Under the pieces are notes generated by a model, which was given only the letters and a program-made list of their open reading frames with translations, was not told the DNA's origin and did no database searches. From Rubellimicrobium arenae (GTDB taxonomy: Bacteria > Pseudomonadota > Alphaproteobacteria > Rhodobacterales > Rhodobacteraceae), in the NCBI RefSeq assembly GCF_017916275.1, contig NZ_JAFMST010000009.1:119220-183219 (forward strand): DNA of 64,000 nt, given 5' to 3'. Below are positions 51,587 to 60,072 of the stretch, one piece after another (the stretch's first letter is position 1; each line of letters begins with the position of its first letter). Position numbers and translations under genes: made by a program.

Positions 51587-52519
51587 ATGACGGACAAGAT
51601 CAACGGCCTGCACCACGTGACCATGCTGGCGTCGCGGGCATCGGCCAACAACGCCTTCTACACCCAGGCCCTGGGCCTGCGCCGGGTCAAGACCACGGTG
51701 AATTTCGACGCTCCGGACGTGTATCACCTGTATTTCGGTGACGAGCTGGGACGGCCGGGGTCGGTCATGACCTCCTTCCCATTCCCCAATGCGGCGCGGG
51801 GCCGCCGTGGCACCGGCGAGGCGTCGCTGACCGCCTTCGCCGTGCCGGTCGGAAGCCTGGGCGCCTGGGAGGACCGCCTGGCCCCCCTGGGCCCCACCAC
51901 CCGGGAGACGTTCCTCGGAGAGGAGCGCCTCCTGGTGGAGGGACCGGATGGAGAGAGCCTCGCCCTGGTCGAGGCTCCGGGCGATGCGCGGCTGCCCTGG
52001 ACGGGGAACGGTGTCGCCGAGGACATCGCGGTGCGCGGCTTCCACTCCGTCACGCTCACCCTGCGGGAGGCGCGGTCCACGGCCGAGCTGCTGGAGCTGA
52101 TGGGCTACGAGGAGGCCGGGCGCGAAGGCGGCGTGACGCGGATGCGACTGGCCGCCGGCAACGGGGCGCAGGTCGTGGACCTCCATGAGGATCCGGCCGC
52201 CCGGCCCGCCGTCCAGAGCGCCGGATCGGTGCACCACGTCGCCTTCTCCGTCGCCGACAGAGCCACGCAGGCGGAGGTCCGGCGCGAGCTGGCGCAGGCC
52301 GGGTTCCAGGCGACGCCCTCCATCGACCGGGACTATTTCTGGGCGATCTACTTCCGCAGCCCTGGCGGCGTCCTGTTCGAGGTGGCGACCGACGAGCCCG
52401 GCTTCACGCGCGACGAATCCGCCGAGACGCTGGGCACCAGCCTCAAGCTACCCCGCCAGCACGCGCATCTGCGCGACCAGCTGGTCCGCCACCTCGAGCC
52501 CATCGAGGGCGTGGCATGA
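51587..52519 (+). CDS. VOC-family ring-cleaving dioxygenase (MhqO/PcpA-like)
   Basis: A 310-residue protein of two glyoxalase/bleomycin-resistance-type modules, similar to hydroquinone-cleaving dioxygenases. Iron-ligand positions are visible: His in NGLHHVTML, His in SVHHVAFSV and Glu in VLFEVATDEPGF. It is coupled to a carboxylesterase gene (ATGA), as in mhq-type quinone detoxification operons. Substrate is an inference from that pairing. A GGAAC-N16-CATT element lies 86 bases upstream. Confidence 0.8.
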   Translation: MTDKINGLHHVTMLASRASANNAFYTQALGLRRVKTTVNFDAPDVYHLYFGDELGRPGSVMTSFPFPNAARGRRGTGEASLTAFAVPVGSLGAWEDRLAPLGPTTRETFLGEERLLVEGPDGESLALVEAPGDARLPWTGNGVAEDIAVRGFHSVTLTLREARSTAELLELMGYEEAGREGGVTRMRLAAGNGAQVVDLHEDPAARPAVQSAGSVHHVAFSVADRATQAEVRRELAQAGFQATPSIDRDYFWAIYFRSPGGVLFEVATDEPGFTRDESAETLGTSLKLPRQHAHLRDQLVRHLEPIEGVA

Positions 52520-53103
52520 TCGCGGCGCGGACGGAGGGCGGACACGGCGCTCCGCTCCTCCTGACCTTCCATGGCACCGGGGGGAACGAGCAGCAGTTCC
52601 ACGGGATCGGCCCGCAGCTTCTGCCCGGGGCGCATGTCGTGTCGCCCCGGGGCGAGGTGAACGAGCACGGGATGCTCCGTTACTTCCGCCGCACGCGCGA
52701 GGGCGTCTACGACATGGAGGACCTGGAGCGGCGCACGGTGGACATGGCCGGGTTCGTCGCCACCGAGATCGCCCGGACGGGCGCGAGCCGGGTCGTGGGC
52801 CTGGGCTATTCGAACGGCGCGAACATCCTCGCTTCGGTGGTGGCGGCGCGGCCCGACCTGTTCACGGAGGCCGTGCTCCTTCATCCGCTGATCCCCTTCA
52901 CGCCTCCGGACGCGTCGGGCCTGGAAGGGCGTCGCGTGCTGATCACGGCCGGGCAGCGCGACCCGATCTGCCCGCCGCAGCTGACCATGCGCCTGTCGGA
53001 CTGGCTGGAAAGCCAAGGGGCGCAGGTCACATTGCACTGGCATGGCGGGGGGCACGAGATCGCGCCGTCCGAATGGCAGGCCGTGCAGGGATTCCTGGCC
53101 TAG
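52516..53103 (+). CDS. Carboxylesterase/phospholipase-type alpha/beta hydrolase (MhqD-like)
   Basis: A 195-residue serine hydrolase. TFHGTGGNEQQFHGIGPQLLPGAHVVSPRGEV opens the fold, the nucleophile is in GLGYSNGANILAS, Asp in GQRDPICPPQ and His in HGGGHEI. The catalytic triad is complete. The ATG overlaps the VOC gene stop. It is the expected partner of the ring-cleaving dioxygenase; exact ester substrate unknown. Confidence 0.87.
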   Translation: MIAARTEGGHGAPLLLTFHGTGGNEQQFHGIGPQLLPGAHVVSPRGEVNEHGMLRYFRRTREGVYDMEDLERRTVDMAGFVATEIARTGASRVVGLGYSNGANILASVVAARPDLFTEAVLLHPLIPFTPPDASGLEGRRVLITAGQRDPICPPQLTMRLSDWLESQGAQVTLHWHGGGHEIAPSEWQAVQGFLA

Positions 53104-53111
53104 ATACGCCA

Positions 53112-53132
53112 GCCGGCCCCTGGCGGGCCGGC
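53112..53132. terminator. Possible hairpin between convergent operons
   Basis: A perfect 8-bp stem, GCCGGCCC against GGGCCGGC, with a 5-base loop, 9 bases after the carboxylesterase stop. No T-tract follows, so its function as terminator is not certain. Confidence 0.35.
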
Positions 53133-53233
53133 GGCAGGCCCGCGATCAGCGGGGAACGCGCGACAGGGTGGGACGGGCGGGATCGGACGCTTCACCGCCC
53201 CGGCCCCCGAGGAGGCAGCCCGAGGCGCCTGGA

Positions 53234-54088
53234 TCACAGCACGACCTTCGGCTCGGGCACGCCCCGGAATCCCGTCTCCACGGCAAAGGTGCGGCCCGTC
53301 TCGGGCGTGACGGCAAGCTCCTCCTGCGGGATGCCAGCCGCGGCCGAGGTCACGAAGAGCGTGGACAGCCCCTCGCCGCCGAACGCGGGACAGGTGCTCT
53401 GTCGGGCAGGGATGGAGAACTCGTCCACGGGCTGGCCGTCACGGCCGTATCCGATGACCTTGCCCGCCCCCCAGAACGCGATCCACAGGTGGCCATCGGC
53501 GTCGAAGACCGCTCCGTCGGGGAAAAGGTCCGTCCCCCGCAGGTCGAGGACCTGCTCCCGTTCGCCGGTCGGGAAGCCATCCGCGTCAGACAGGGCCTGC
53601 CGCCAGACGATCTGGGTCTCCGTGTCGGTGTAGACGACATGAGTGCCTTCGGGATCGAAGCAGATGGCATTCGGAATCTGCACCTTGGGCACGATCTGCC
53701 GGACCTCGCCCTTCCAGTAGCGCCAGATGGCGCCGGCCTCCGGCTCGGCCTTCAGTCCCATGGTGCTGATCCAGAAACCGCCCCAGGGGTCCGCGCGCCC
53801 GTCGTTGGACCGGACGGCGGGGTTCGACTCCTCCAAGCCCGCGATCGTCTCGCCGGTTCCGCGGGCCAGGTCGAAGCGGACGAGCGCCCCCTTCTGCGCC
53901 ATCAGCACCGTGTCGCGGTCGATCCAGCCCGCGGCGGAGCTGAGTTCGGTCAGGCGGTGGCGCCGGTCGCCCACGAAGAGCGTCCGCCCCAGGATGTCGA
54001 ACCAAAGCAGCTCCTGCCGCTCGGGGTGCCAGAGCGCCCCCTCGCCCAGAAGGCAGACCGTCTGGTCGTGAACCCGTGCCGTCGTCAT
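53234..54088 (-). CDS. SMP-30/gluconolactonase-type sugar lactonase
   Basis: A 284-residue six-bladed beta-propeller. Metal ligands characteristic of SMP-30 lactonases are present: Glu in LGEGALWHPERQ, Asn in AVRSNDGRADPWGGFWISTM, PNAICFDPEG and Asp in LFPDGAVFDADGHLWIAFWG. It probably hydrolyses a sugar lactone such as galactono-lactone, given the KDPGal aldolase and KDGal kinase upstream in the same operon. Its ATG overlaps the aldolase stop. Terminal gene of the operon. Confidence 0.88.
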   Translation of the reverse strand: MTTARVHDQTVCLLGEGALWHPERQELLWFDILGRTLFVGDRRHRLTELSSAAGWIDRDTVLMAQKGALVRFDLARGTGETIAGLEESNPAVRSNDGRADPWGGFWISTMGLKAEPEAGAIWRYWKGEVRQIVPKVQIPNAICFDPEGTHVVYTDTETQIVWRQALSDADGFPTGEREQVLDLRGTDLFPDGAVFDADGHLWIAFWGAGKVIGYGRDGQPVDEFSIPARQSTCPAFGGEGLSTLFVTSAAAGIPQEELAVTPETGRTFAVETGFRGVPEPKVVL

Positions 54089-54696
54089 GCTCCCTCCCTG
54101 GCGGCGTCGAAGGCCGCAACGATCCTGCGCGCCCTCTCGCCCACCTCGGCCGCCGACAGGCCGGGGGTGTAGAGCGCGGTGCCGATGCCGAAGCCGTCGG
54201 CGCTGGCCTTGATCCAGGCCGCGAAGTTGTCGGCGCTGGCCCCGCCGACGCCATAGACCAGCGTCCCCTTGGGCAGCACCGCCCGGATCGCCCTGAGCCC
54301 CTCGGGGCCGAGCAGGCTGCCCGGGAAGATCTTCAGGCCCGTGGCCCCGGCCTTGAGCGCGGCGAAGCATTCGGTGGGCGTCATCACGCCCGGCCAGCTT
54401 TCCATCCCGGCGGCGCGGGTGGCGCGGATGACCTCCGGGTCGCAGTTGGGCGACACGATGATCTGGCCGCCGACCTCGCGCACGAAGCCCACGTCCTCGG
54501 TGGTCAGCACCGTCCCGGCCCCGACGGTGGCGCGGTCGCCCAGCACCCGGACCATGTTCCCGATCGACACGAAGGGCTCGGGCGAGTTCAGCGGCACCTC
54601 GATGGTGGTGATCCCGGCCTCCACGAGGGCCTCGCCGACGGGGACGGCCTCGGGCGGGGTGATCCCGCGCAGGATGGCGATGATGGGACGGCTCAT
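54085..54696 (-). CDS. dgoA: 2-dehydro-3-deoxy-6-phosphogalactonate aldolase
   Basis: A 203-residue class I aldolase splitting KDPGal into pyruvate and glyceraldehyde-3-phosphate. ILRGITPPEAVPVGEALVEAGITTIEVPLNSPEP and VGAGTVLT with the ESWPGVMTPTECFAALKAGATGLKIFPG segment include the Schiff-base Lys (GLKIFPG). This pattern favours KDPGal aldolase over KDPG aldolase. Coupled to dgoK and the lactonase by ATGA overlaps. Confidence 0.92.
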   Translation of the reverse strand: MSRPIIAILRGITPPEAVPVGEALVEAGITTIEVPLNSPEPFVSIGNMVRVLGDRATVGAGTVLTTEDVGFVREVGGQIIVSPNCDPEVIRATRAAGMESWPGVMTPTECFAALKAGATGLKIFPGSLLGPEGLRAIRAVLPKGTLVYGVGGASADNFAAWIKASADGFGIGTALYTPGLSAAEVGERARRIVAAFDAAREGA

Positions 54697-55589
54697 TGGC
54701 TTCTCCTCCAGGCTTCGGTGAGGCCCGCGAGCGTGGCCTGCGTGGCGTCGGCCTCCTCGGGCGCGACGCCCTGGGCTTGCAGCGCAGCGCGCCAGGTGTC
54801 CATGAGCTCTCCCGCGCCCATCAGCGCGACGCGGGCCCCCAGCCACCAGCCCCGCGCGCCGGCCAGATCCGTCCCGATCAGCAGCCCCGACAGCCGAGCT
54901 TTGGCAGCGGGTGGCTGGAGGCCGCTGAGCAGCGACTCGGCGCGGAGGGCGAACAGGCGGTTCATCAGCGCCTCGGGCCGGGCAAGCCCTTCGGCCACGC
55001 CGGACAGGAACGCCGCCTGATCCCAGTCGTCGCTGGTGACGCTGTGGCGCAGGACCGTGTGGCCCGACAGGGCCGCGAAGACCTCCCCCGTGAGCGAGGT
55101 GCGAAAGGCCACGATCTCGCCCGCGCTGACGCTGATCCACTTGGGATGCGTGCCGGGCAGCAGCAGCGTGCCGTCCCAGCCGGGATTGAGGGCAAGGAAG
55201 CCCGCGACCTTGGTTTCCTCGCCGCGCATGACGTCGGCGGGATCGGACTGGGCGAGGCCGGGGATGATGCCGAAGGACAGGCCGGGCGTGGTGGTCGGGG
55301 CGAGGGTCAGCCCGGCAGGCAGCGGGTGGCCGGGGACGCGGGCGTAGGGCGCCTCGACCCAGCCCTGCCTGGCCCCCACCATGCCGCAGGCCACGACACG
55401 GGTCGGGCCGCGGTCCAGCCAGCCGCCGATCATGTCCAGAAGCGCGGGCTCGTAGTCCGGGGGCGAAAGCTTGCCCATGCCCTTGTCCGAGGTCGCCTCG
55501 GCCCGCACGGCGCCTTCGGCCGTCATGGCCCAGGCCCGGACGTTCGATGTGCCCCAGTCGACCGCGATCCAGTCGGGCCTTTCCGTCAT
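54693..55589 (-). CDS. dgoK: 2-dehydro-3-deoxygalactonokinase
   Basis: A 298-residue DgoK-family kinase phosphorylating 2-keto-3-deoxy-galactonate. IAVDWGTSNVRAWAM at the N-terminus (phosphate-binding), CGMVGARQGWVEAPYA, the segment LLLPGTHPKWISV and FAALSGHTVLRHSV are diagnostic. First gene of the lactonase-type operon; the dehydratase and dehydrogenase for a complete galactonate route are not in the window. Confidence 0.92.
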   Translation of the reverse strand: MTERPDWIAVDWGTSNVRAWAMTAEGAVRAEATSDKGMGKLSPPDYEPALLDMIGGWLDRGPTRVVACGMVGARQGWVEAPYARVPGHPLPAGLTLAPTTTPGLSFGIIPGLAQSDPADVMRGEETKVAGFLALNPGWDGTLLLPGTHPKWISVSAGEIVAFRTSLTGEVFAALSGHTVLRHSVTSDDWDQAAFLSGVAEGLARPEALMNRLFALRAESLLSGLQPPAAKARLSGLLIGTDLAGARGWWLGARVALMGAGELMDTWRAALQAQGVAPEEADATQATLAGLTEAWRRSQ

Positions 55590-55783
55590 GAGCCCCCGCC
55601 TTTCCACTGCTCTTGCGCCAGGGGGCGGTTCGCGGGAGGCACGCGCCCCCGGTCCTCGCCCCGGTCGGGCGCACAGTTGGGCGGCGGACATGGAAAGGCA
55701 AGGGCGGGGGATCGCGAACCGTGATGGCCCGCCGCACGAGATCGGTGATTGACAGGGCAGCCCCGGCGCGCCCAGGGATTCAC

Positions 55784-57031
55784 ATGACCCAGCGTTCGTC
55801 CCTTCTCACGCCCGTTCTCATTGCCGGATGCCTCGTCACCCTGGTGAGCTTCGCGCTCCGCTCCGCCTTCGGGGTCTTCCAGCTCCCCATCGCGGAGGAG
55901 TTCGGGTGGCCGCGGGCCGAGTTCTCGCTCGCCATCGCGATCCAGAACCTGGCCTGGGGCTTCGGGCAGCCGCTCTTCGGCGCGGTGGCCGAGAAGATCG
56001 GCGACCGCAAGGCGATCATCATCGGGGCGCTGGTCTATGCGGCGGGCCTCGTGCTGTCGGCGGGCGCGACGCTGCCGATCCAGCACCAGATCTACGAGGT
56101 GCTGGTGGGCCTGGGCATCGCCGGGACCGGCTTCGGCGTCGTGCTGGCCGTCGTGGGCCGGGCGTCCTCGACCGAGAACCGCTCCATGTCGCTGGCCATC
56201 GTCACCGCTGCCGGGTCCGCCGGGCAGGTGCTGGGGCCGCCGCTGGCCGAGGGGCTTCTGGCGCTGATGCCCTGGCAGGGCGTGTTCCTGGTGTTCGCGG
56301 CGATCATCCTGGCCGTGCTGGTGGTGCTGCCCTGGATGCGGACGCCCGCCCCGGCCTCCCGGGCCGAGTTGCAGGACAGCATGGGCGCCGCCGTGCTGGG
56401 CGCGCTGCGCGACCCGAGCTTTGCGCTCATCTTCCTGGGCTTCTTCTCCTGCGGCTACCAGCTCGCCTTCATCACCGCGCATTTTCCGGCCTTCATCGCC
56501 GAAAGCTGCGGCCCGATCATGGCCGGAGGCCTGCTGGCCAGCCTCGGGATCACCACGACGAGCGCGCTGGGGGCGGTCGCCATCTCGATCATCGGGCTGG
56601 GCAACATCGCGGGGACGCTGGTCGCGGGCTGGCTCGGCAAGCGCTACACCAAGAAGTACCTGCTGGCCGGGGTCTATACCGGGCGCACCCTCGCGGCGGC
56701 CTGGTTCATCCTGACGCCGATGACGCCGACCACGGTGCTGGTGTTCTCGGCGGTGATGGGGTCGCTGTGGCTCGCCACCGTGCCGCTGACCTCGGGCCTC
56801 GTCGCGCACCTGTATGGCCTGCGCTACATGGGCACGCTTTACGGCATCGTGTTCCTGAGCCACCAGATCGGCGCCTTCGTCGGCGTCTGGCTGGGTGGGC
56901 GGCTGTATGACGCCTTCGGCAGCTACGACGCGGTCTGGTGGATCGGCGTCGGCGTGGGCGCCTTCAGCGCGGTCGTTCACCTGCCGATCCGAGAGGTCGC
57001 GCGCCCCGTGGCGGCAGTCCCGGCCGAATAG
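55784..57031 (+). CDS. MFS transporter (oxalate/formate antiporter-like)
   Basis: A 415-residue inner-membrane protein with 12 predicted helices. FALRSAFGVFQLPIAEEFGWPRAEFSLAIAIQNLAWGFGQPLFGAVAEKIGDRKAIIIGAL is typical of the OFA/MCT-like MFS group that moves carboxylates. Substrate unknown; acidic sugars are plausible beside the dgo genes but unproven. Start 55784 follows an AGGGA. The 194 bases upstream show no other gene. Confidence 0.85.
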   Translation: MTQRSSLLTPVLIAGCLVTLVSFALRSAFGVFQLPIAEEFGWPRAEFSLAIAIQNLAWGFGQPLFGAVAEKIGDRKAIIIGALVYAAGLVLSAGATLPIQHQIYEVLVGLGIAGTGFGVVLAVVGRASSTENRSMSLAIVTAAGSAGQVLGPPLAEGLLALMPWQGVFLVFAAIILAVLVVLPWMRTPAPASRAELQDSMGAAVLGALRDPSFALIFLGFFSCGYQLAFITAHFPAFIAESCGPIMAGGLLASLGITTTSALGAVAISIIGLGNIAGTLVAGWLGKRYTKKYLLAGVYTGRTLAAAWFILTPMTPTTVLVFSAVMGSLWLATVPLTSGLVAHLYGLRYMGTLYGIVFLSHQIGAFVGVWLGGRLYDAFGSYDAVWWIGVGVGAFSAVVHLPIREVARPVAAVPAE

Positions 57032-57034
57032 GGC

Positions 57035-57952
57035 TCAGGCGCGGGCGGCCCGCCAAGCGTTCAGGATGTGGCGGCTTACCATCAGGTCGAGGTGGGCCCC
57101 GCCGGCGTTCTTGAACAGCGTGATCTCGTCATCCGAACCACGGCGCATCGCGTCGGCCTCATAAAGGTCGGCGACGATGCTGTTTGGCCCGATGACGCCG
57201 GCGGCGGTGGGAATCAGGAACTCTCCCGTCTCCCCCGCCGTCCTGCGCGAGTCGCAGAAGAGCCGCGCGCGGCCCAGCGCCGCGTCGTCGGCTTCGCGCA
57301 TGTCGGGCCGATAGGCGCCGATCAGGTCAAGGTGCTGGCCCGGCCGCAGCCAGTCGCCGCGCAGGACCGGCGCGGTGGACATCGTGGCGCTGGCGATGAT
57401 GTCGGCCTCGCGCACAGCCGCCGAAAGATCCGTGGCGACGCTGAGGCCCGGACGCACGGCGGCCAGCGCTTCGGCCTTGGCGGGGCTGCGGTTCCAGACG
57501 GTGACGCGCGCCTCCGGAAATCCGGCCCGGTAGGCGTCGACCAGCGTGCCCCCCACGGTTCCGGCCCCGACGATCAGGATGTTCCGCGACTCCGGACGCG
57601 CCAGCCTCAGCGCCCCAAGGAGCGAGTCGCCCGCCGTCTTCCACTTGGTCACGAGCGCGAAGTCGAGGACGGCCTCGAGCGTGCCGTCCTCGTCGGACAT
57701 GAGGTTGACCGCTCCGTCGATGGTGGGCCGGCCGGCCGTGGCATTGCCCGGGAACACGGTGGCCACCTTGACGGCGATCCCCAGCCCGTCGATCCAGGCC
57801 GACCGGTTGAGCAGCGTGTCCGCCCCGCGCCGCAGGATCACGTCCTCCAGGACCGGGCGGCCCCGCCGATGCCCCTCGGCGATGGCCCGCGTCACGCCCA
57901 TCCAGTCCAGCGCGGCCTCGCCCTCCACGAAGGAGATCAGGTCGACGCTCAT
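57035..57952 (-). CDS. Ornithine cyclodeaminase/mu-crystallin family protein
   Basis: A 305-residue NAD(P)-binding enzyme. The Rossmann motif NILIVGAGTVGGTLVDAY, the substrate/nucleotide segment KVATVFPGNATAGRPTIDGAVNLM and the C-terminal ITLFKNAGGAHLDLMVSRHIL identify the family. Members include ornithine cyclodeaminase, ketimine reductases and alanine dehydrogenase; which one applies is not clear. Overlaps the HAD gene by four bases. Confidence 0.87.
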   Translation of the reverse strand: MSVDLISFVEGEAALDWMGVTRAIAEGHRRGRPVLEDVILRRGADTLLNRSAWIDGLGIAVKVATVFPGNATAGRPTIDGAVNLMSDEDGTLEAVLDFALVTKWKTAGDSLLGALRLARPESRNILIVGAGTVGGTLVDAYRAGFPEARVTVWNRSPAKAEALAAVRPGLSVATDLSAAVREADIIASATMSTAPVLRGDWLRPGQHLDLIGAYRPDMREADDAALGRARLFCDSRRTAGETGEFLIPTAAGVIGPNSIVADLYEADAMRRGSDDEITLFKNAGGAHLDLMVSRHILNAWRAARA

Positions 57953-58569
57953 GCCGCTTCGGCGGCGGTCAGCAGGCCCTCGGCCACAAGGCGTTCGGCA
58001 AAGGCCTGGGGGCCGTCGAACAGATGGGTGCCCCAGCCGCGGCCGGCGGCGGTGGCGATGTTGTCGGCCCGGTCGTCCGTGAACAGGAGCGCGGCGGGCG
58101 CGACCCCGGTCTCCCGCTCGAGGGTCTCATAGATGGCGGGCTCGGGCTTGGCTTGCCGCAGGTGGCCCGACACGAAGGCCCGATCGAACTCGGTCAGGAA
58201 CGGGTAATGGCGCAGGGCCTCGGCAAAGGTCTCGCGCCCGAAATTGCTCAGCGCGAAGACAGGGACGCCCTTGGCCCGGAGCGCGCGCAGCAGGCGGACG
58301 GACTGCGGGATCTCGGGGCTCGCCATCTCGATCCAGCGGTGATGCCAGTGGTTGATCTCCCCGGCCCATTCGGGATGCTCGCGGGCCAGCGCGGACACTT
58401 CGTCCTCCCAGACCGAGCCCAGGTCCACCCGCTCGTTCATGGCATGAAGCGCCACGGCCTCGAACAGGGCACGGCGGCGCGGCTCGCCCACCACGCGGTC
58501 ATAGAACCGTTCGGGATTCCACTCGATCAGCACGTTGCCGATGTCGAACACGACCGCCTGAACCGTCAC
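57949..58569 (-). CDS. HAD-superfamily phosphatase (subfamily IA, YihX-like)
   Basis: A 206-residue phosphatase. Motif I AVVFDIGNVLIEWNPERFY, motif II FALSNFG, Lys in HLRQAKPEPAIYETLE and motif III LFTDDRADNIATA fit the YihX (alpha-D-glucose-1-phosphatase-like) group. The GTG start overlaps the EamA stop (GTGA), so the OCD-like, HAD and EamA genes form one operon. Confidence 0.87.
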   Translation of the reverse strand: MTVQAVVFDIGNVLIEWNPERFYDRVVGEPRRRALFEAVALHAMNERVDLGSVWEDEVSALAREHPEWAGEINHWHHRWIEMASPEIPQSVRLLRALRAKGVPVFALSNFGRETFAEALRHYPFLTEFDRAFVSGHLRQAKPEPAIYETLERETGVAPAALLFTDDRADNIATAAGRGWGTHLFDGPQAFAERLVAEGLLTAAEAA

Positions 58570-59546
58570 CGGCTTTCCTCCATTGCTCCGCCCGAGGGCT
58601 CGGCCGCGATGGCGCGGCCCAGGCGCATCTCGCGCCAGAGCACATAGAGCCCCGCCCCCATGATGAGCGCAATCCCCGTCCAGGCGGTCGCGTCCGGCCA
58701 TTGCCCGAAGATCAGCACGCCCCAGAGCACCGCCATGGGGATGCCCACGTATTCGAAGGGGGCGACCAGCCCCGCCTCGCACAGCCGGTACGCCTGGGCG
58801 ATCATGATCCCGCCGGTCGACACGGCAAGCCCCGTGGCCAGGAACAGCGGCCAGTCCGCCAGCGCAGGCCAGGTCCAGCCCCGCAGCAGGAACGCGAGCG
58901 AGGCGTTGCCGCTCCCGCCCAGGTGGCCGTCCCCGACCGTGAGGCCCATGAGGCAGGACAGGGCGATGAAGCCCACCTGCGTCCAGAAGCTCATGGCGAG
59001 CGCCCCCTCGGTGGCGGCCATGCGCCGCGTCTGGATGTGCATCAGGGCATAGGCCAGGGCCGACCCGAGCACGAGCAGCGCCGCGGGCTGGATCGCCCCG
59101 GCCCCGGGCCGCATCATCACGATCACCCCCAGGAGGCCGGCGCCGACCGCCGCCCAGCGGCGTGGGCCGACCCGTTCCCCGAGGAGCGGGACGGATAGGG
59201 CGGTGAGGATCAGGGGCGCGACGAAGAAGATGGCCACGCCGTCGGCCAGGGGCAGCGCCGCCAGTCCGAGGAAGTAGAAGATGTTGCTGCTCAGGACGCA
59301 AAGGACCCGCAGGGCATGGAGCCCGGGGCGGCGCGTGCGGATGCCGGTCCAGACAGACCGAGGGCCATGCGCATAGGCCAGCAGCGCCAGCACGACCCCG
59401 ATCCCGATGATGGACCGGGTCAGCACGACCTCATGGAGCGGATACCCGTCGGAAAGCGCCTTCACCGCCATGTCGTTCACCGACAGGACAAGGCTGCCCC
59501 CAAGGGCGAAGAGGAGGCCCCAAAGGGCCGTGCGCTGGCTGGACAT
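58566..59546 (-). CDS. EamA-family DMT transporter
   Basis: A 326-residue inner-membrane protein with ten predicted helices in two EamA repeats: LLFALGGSLVLSVNDMAVKAL at the start, PFEYVGIPMAVLWGVLIFGQWPDATAWTGIALIMGAGLYVLW at the end. Likely exporter of amino acids or metabolites; substrate unknown. Start 59546 (MSSQRTAL) has AAGGG upstream. First gene of the operon with the HAD and OCD-like genes. Confidence 0.87.
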   Translation of the reverse strand: MSSQRTALWGLLFALGGSLVLSVNDMAVKALSDGYPLHEVVLTRSIIGIGVVLALLAYAHGPRSVWTGIRTRRPGLHALRVLCVLSSNIFYFLGLAALPLADGVAIFFVAPLILTALSVPLLGERVGPRRWAAVGAGLLGVIVMMRPGAGAIQPAALLVLGSALAYALMHIQTRRMAATEGALAMSFWTQVGFIALSCLMGLTVGDGHLGGSGNASLAFLLRGWTWPALADWPLFLATGLAVSTGGIMIAQAYRLCEAGLVAPFEYVGIPMAVLWGVLIFGQWPDATAWTGIALIMGAGLYVLWREMRLGRAIAAEPSGGAMEESR

Positions 59547-59628
59547 GGGCGCGACCCTTGGGCCGCCCAACCGCTTCGGTCTGTTCCGTCACCGACACGG
59601 GCCTGCGGCTCCGCGCCTTCCCCCAGCG

Positions 59629-60072
59629 TCAACGGCTCCGCAGTGCCCGGTCCAGGGCGTCGAGGAATCGGCTCCGGTCGGCGTTCGAGAAGGCCCGCCC
59701 TCCACCCTGCCGGAACGGGTCCGCCGCGCGAAGGTCGGCGGCAAGATCGCGGGCGGCGAGCGCGGGGCCGATGTTGCGCGCCGTCAGCGCTTCGCCGTTG
59801 GGCTTGACCACCGTGCCCCCGGCCTCGATCACACGGGCGGCCAGCGGAAGGTCCGAGGTGACGGTCACGTCGCCGGGCTGCACCCGCTCCGCGATCCACA
59901 TGTCGGCAACATCGGCGCCTTCGGAGACCACGACCACCTCGGCCCCCGGATAGGCCGAGGGGCGGATGCCGCCGTTTGACACCATCACCACCCGGGCGCC
60001 GTGGCGCAGGCCCACGCGCAAGGCCTCGGCCTTTACCGGGCAGGCATCGGCATCAATGAACAGCGCCGCCAT
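59629..60072 (-). CDS. YaiI/YqxD (DUF188) family protein
   Basis: A 147-residue PIN-like domain protein. LFIDADACPVKAEALRVG at the N-terminus, MVSNGGIRPS and DVTVTSDLPLAARVIEAGGTVVKPNGE are characteristic. Function unknown; the PIN-like acidic residues suggest a nuclease, unproven. The ATG overlaps the mbfA stop by one base (TGATG), so it is co-transcribed with mbfA. Confidence 0.88.
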   Translation of the reverse strand: MAALFIDADACPVKAEALRVGLRHGARVVMVSNGGIRPSAYPGAEVVVVSEGADVADMWIAERVQPGDVTVTSDLPLAARVIEAGGTVVKPNGEALTARNIGPALAARDLAADLRAADPFRQGGGRAFSNADRSRFLDALDRALRSR

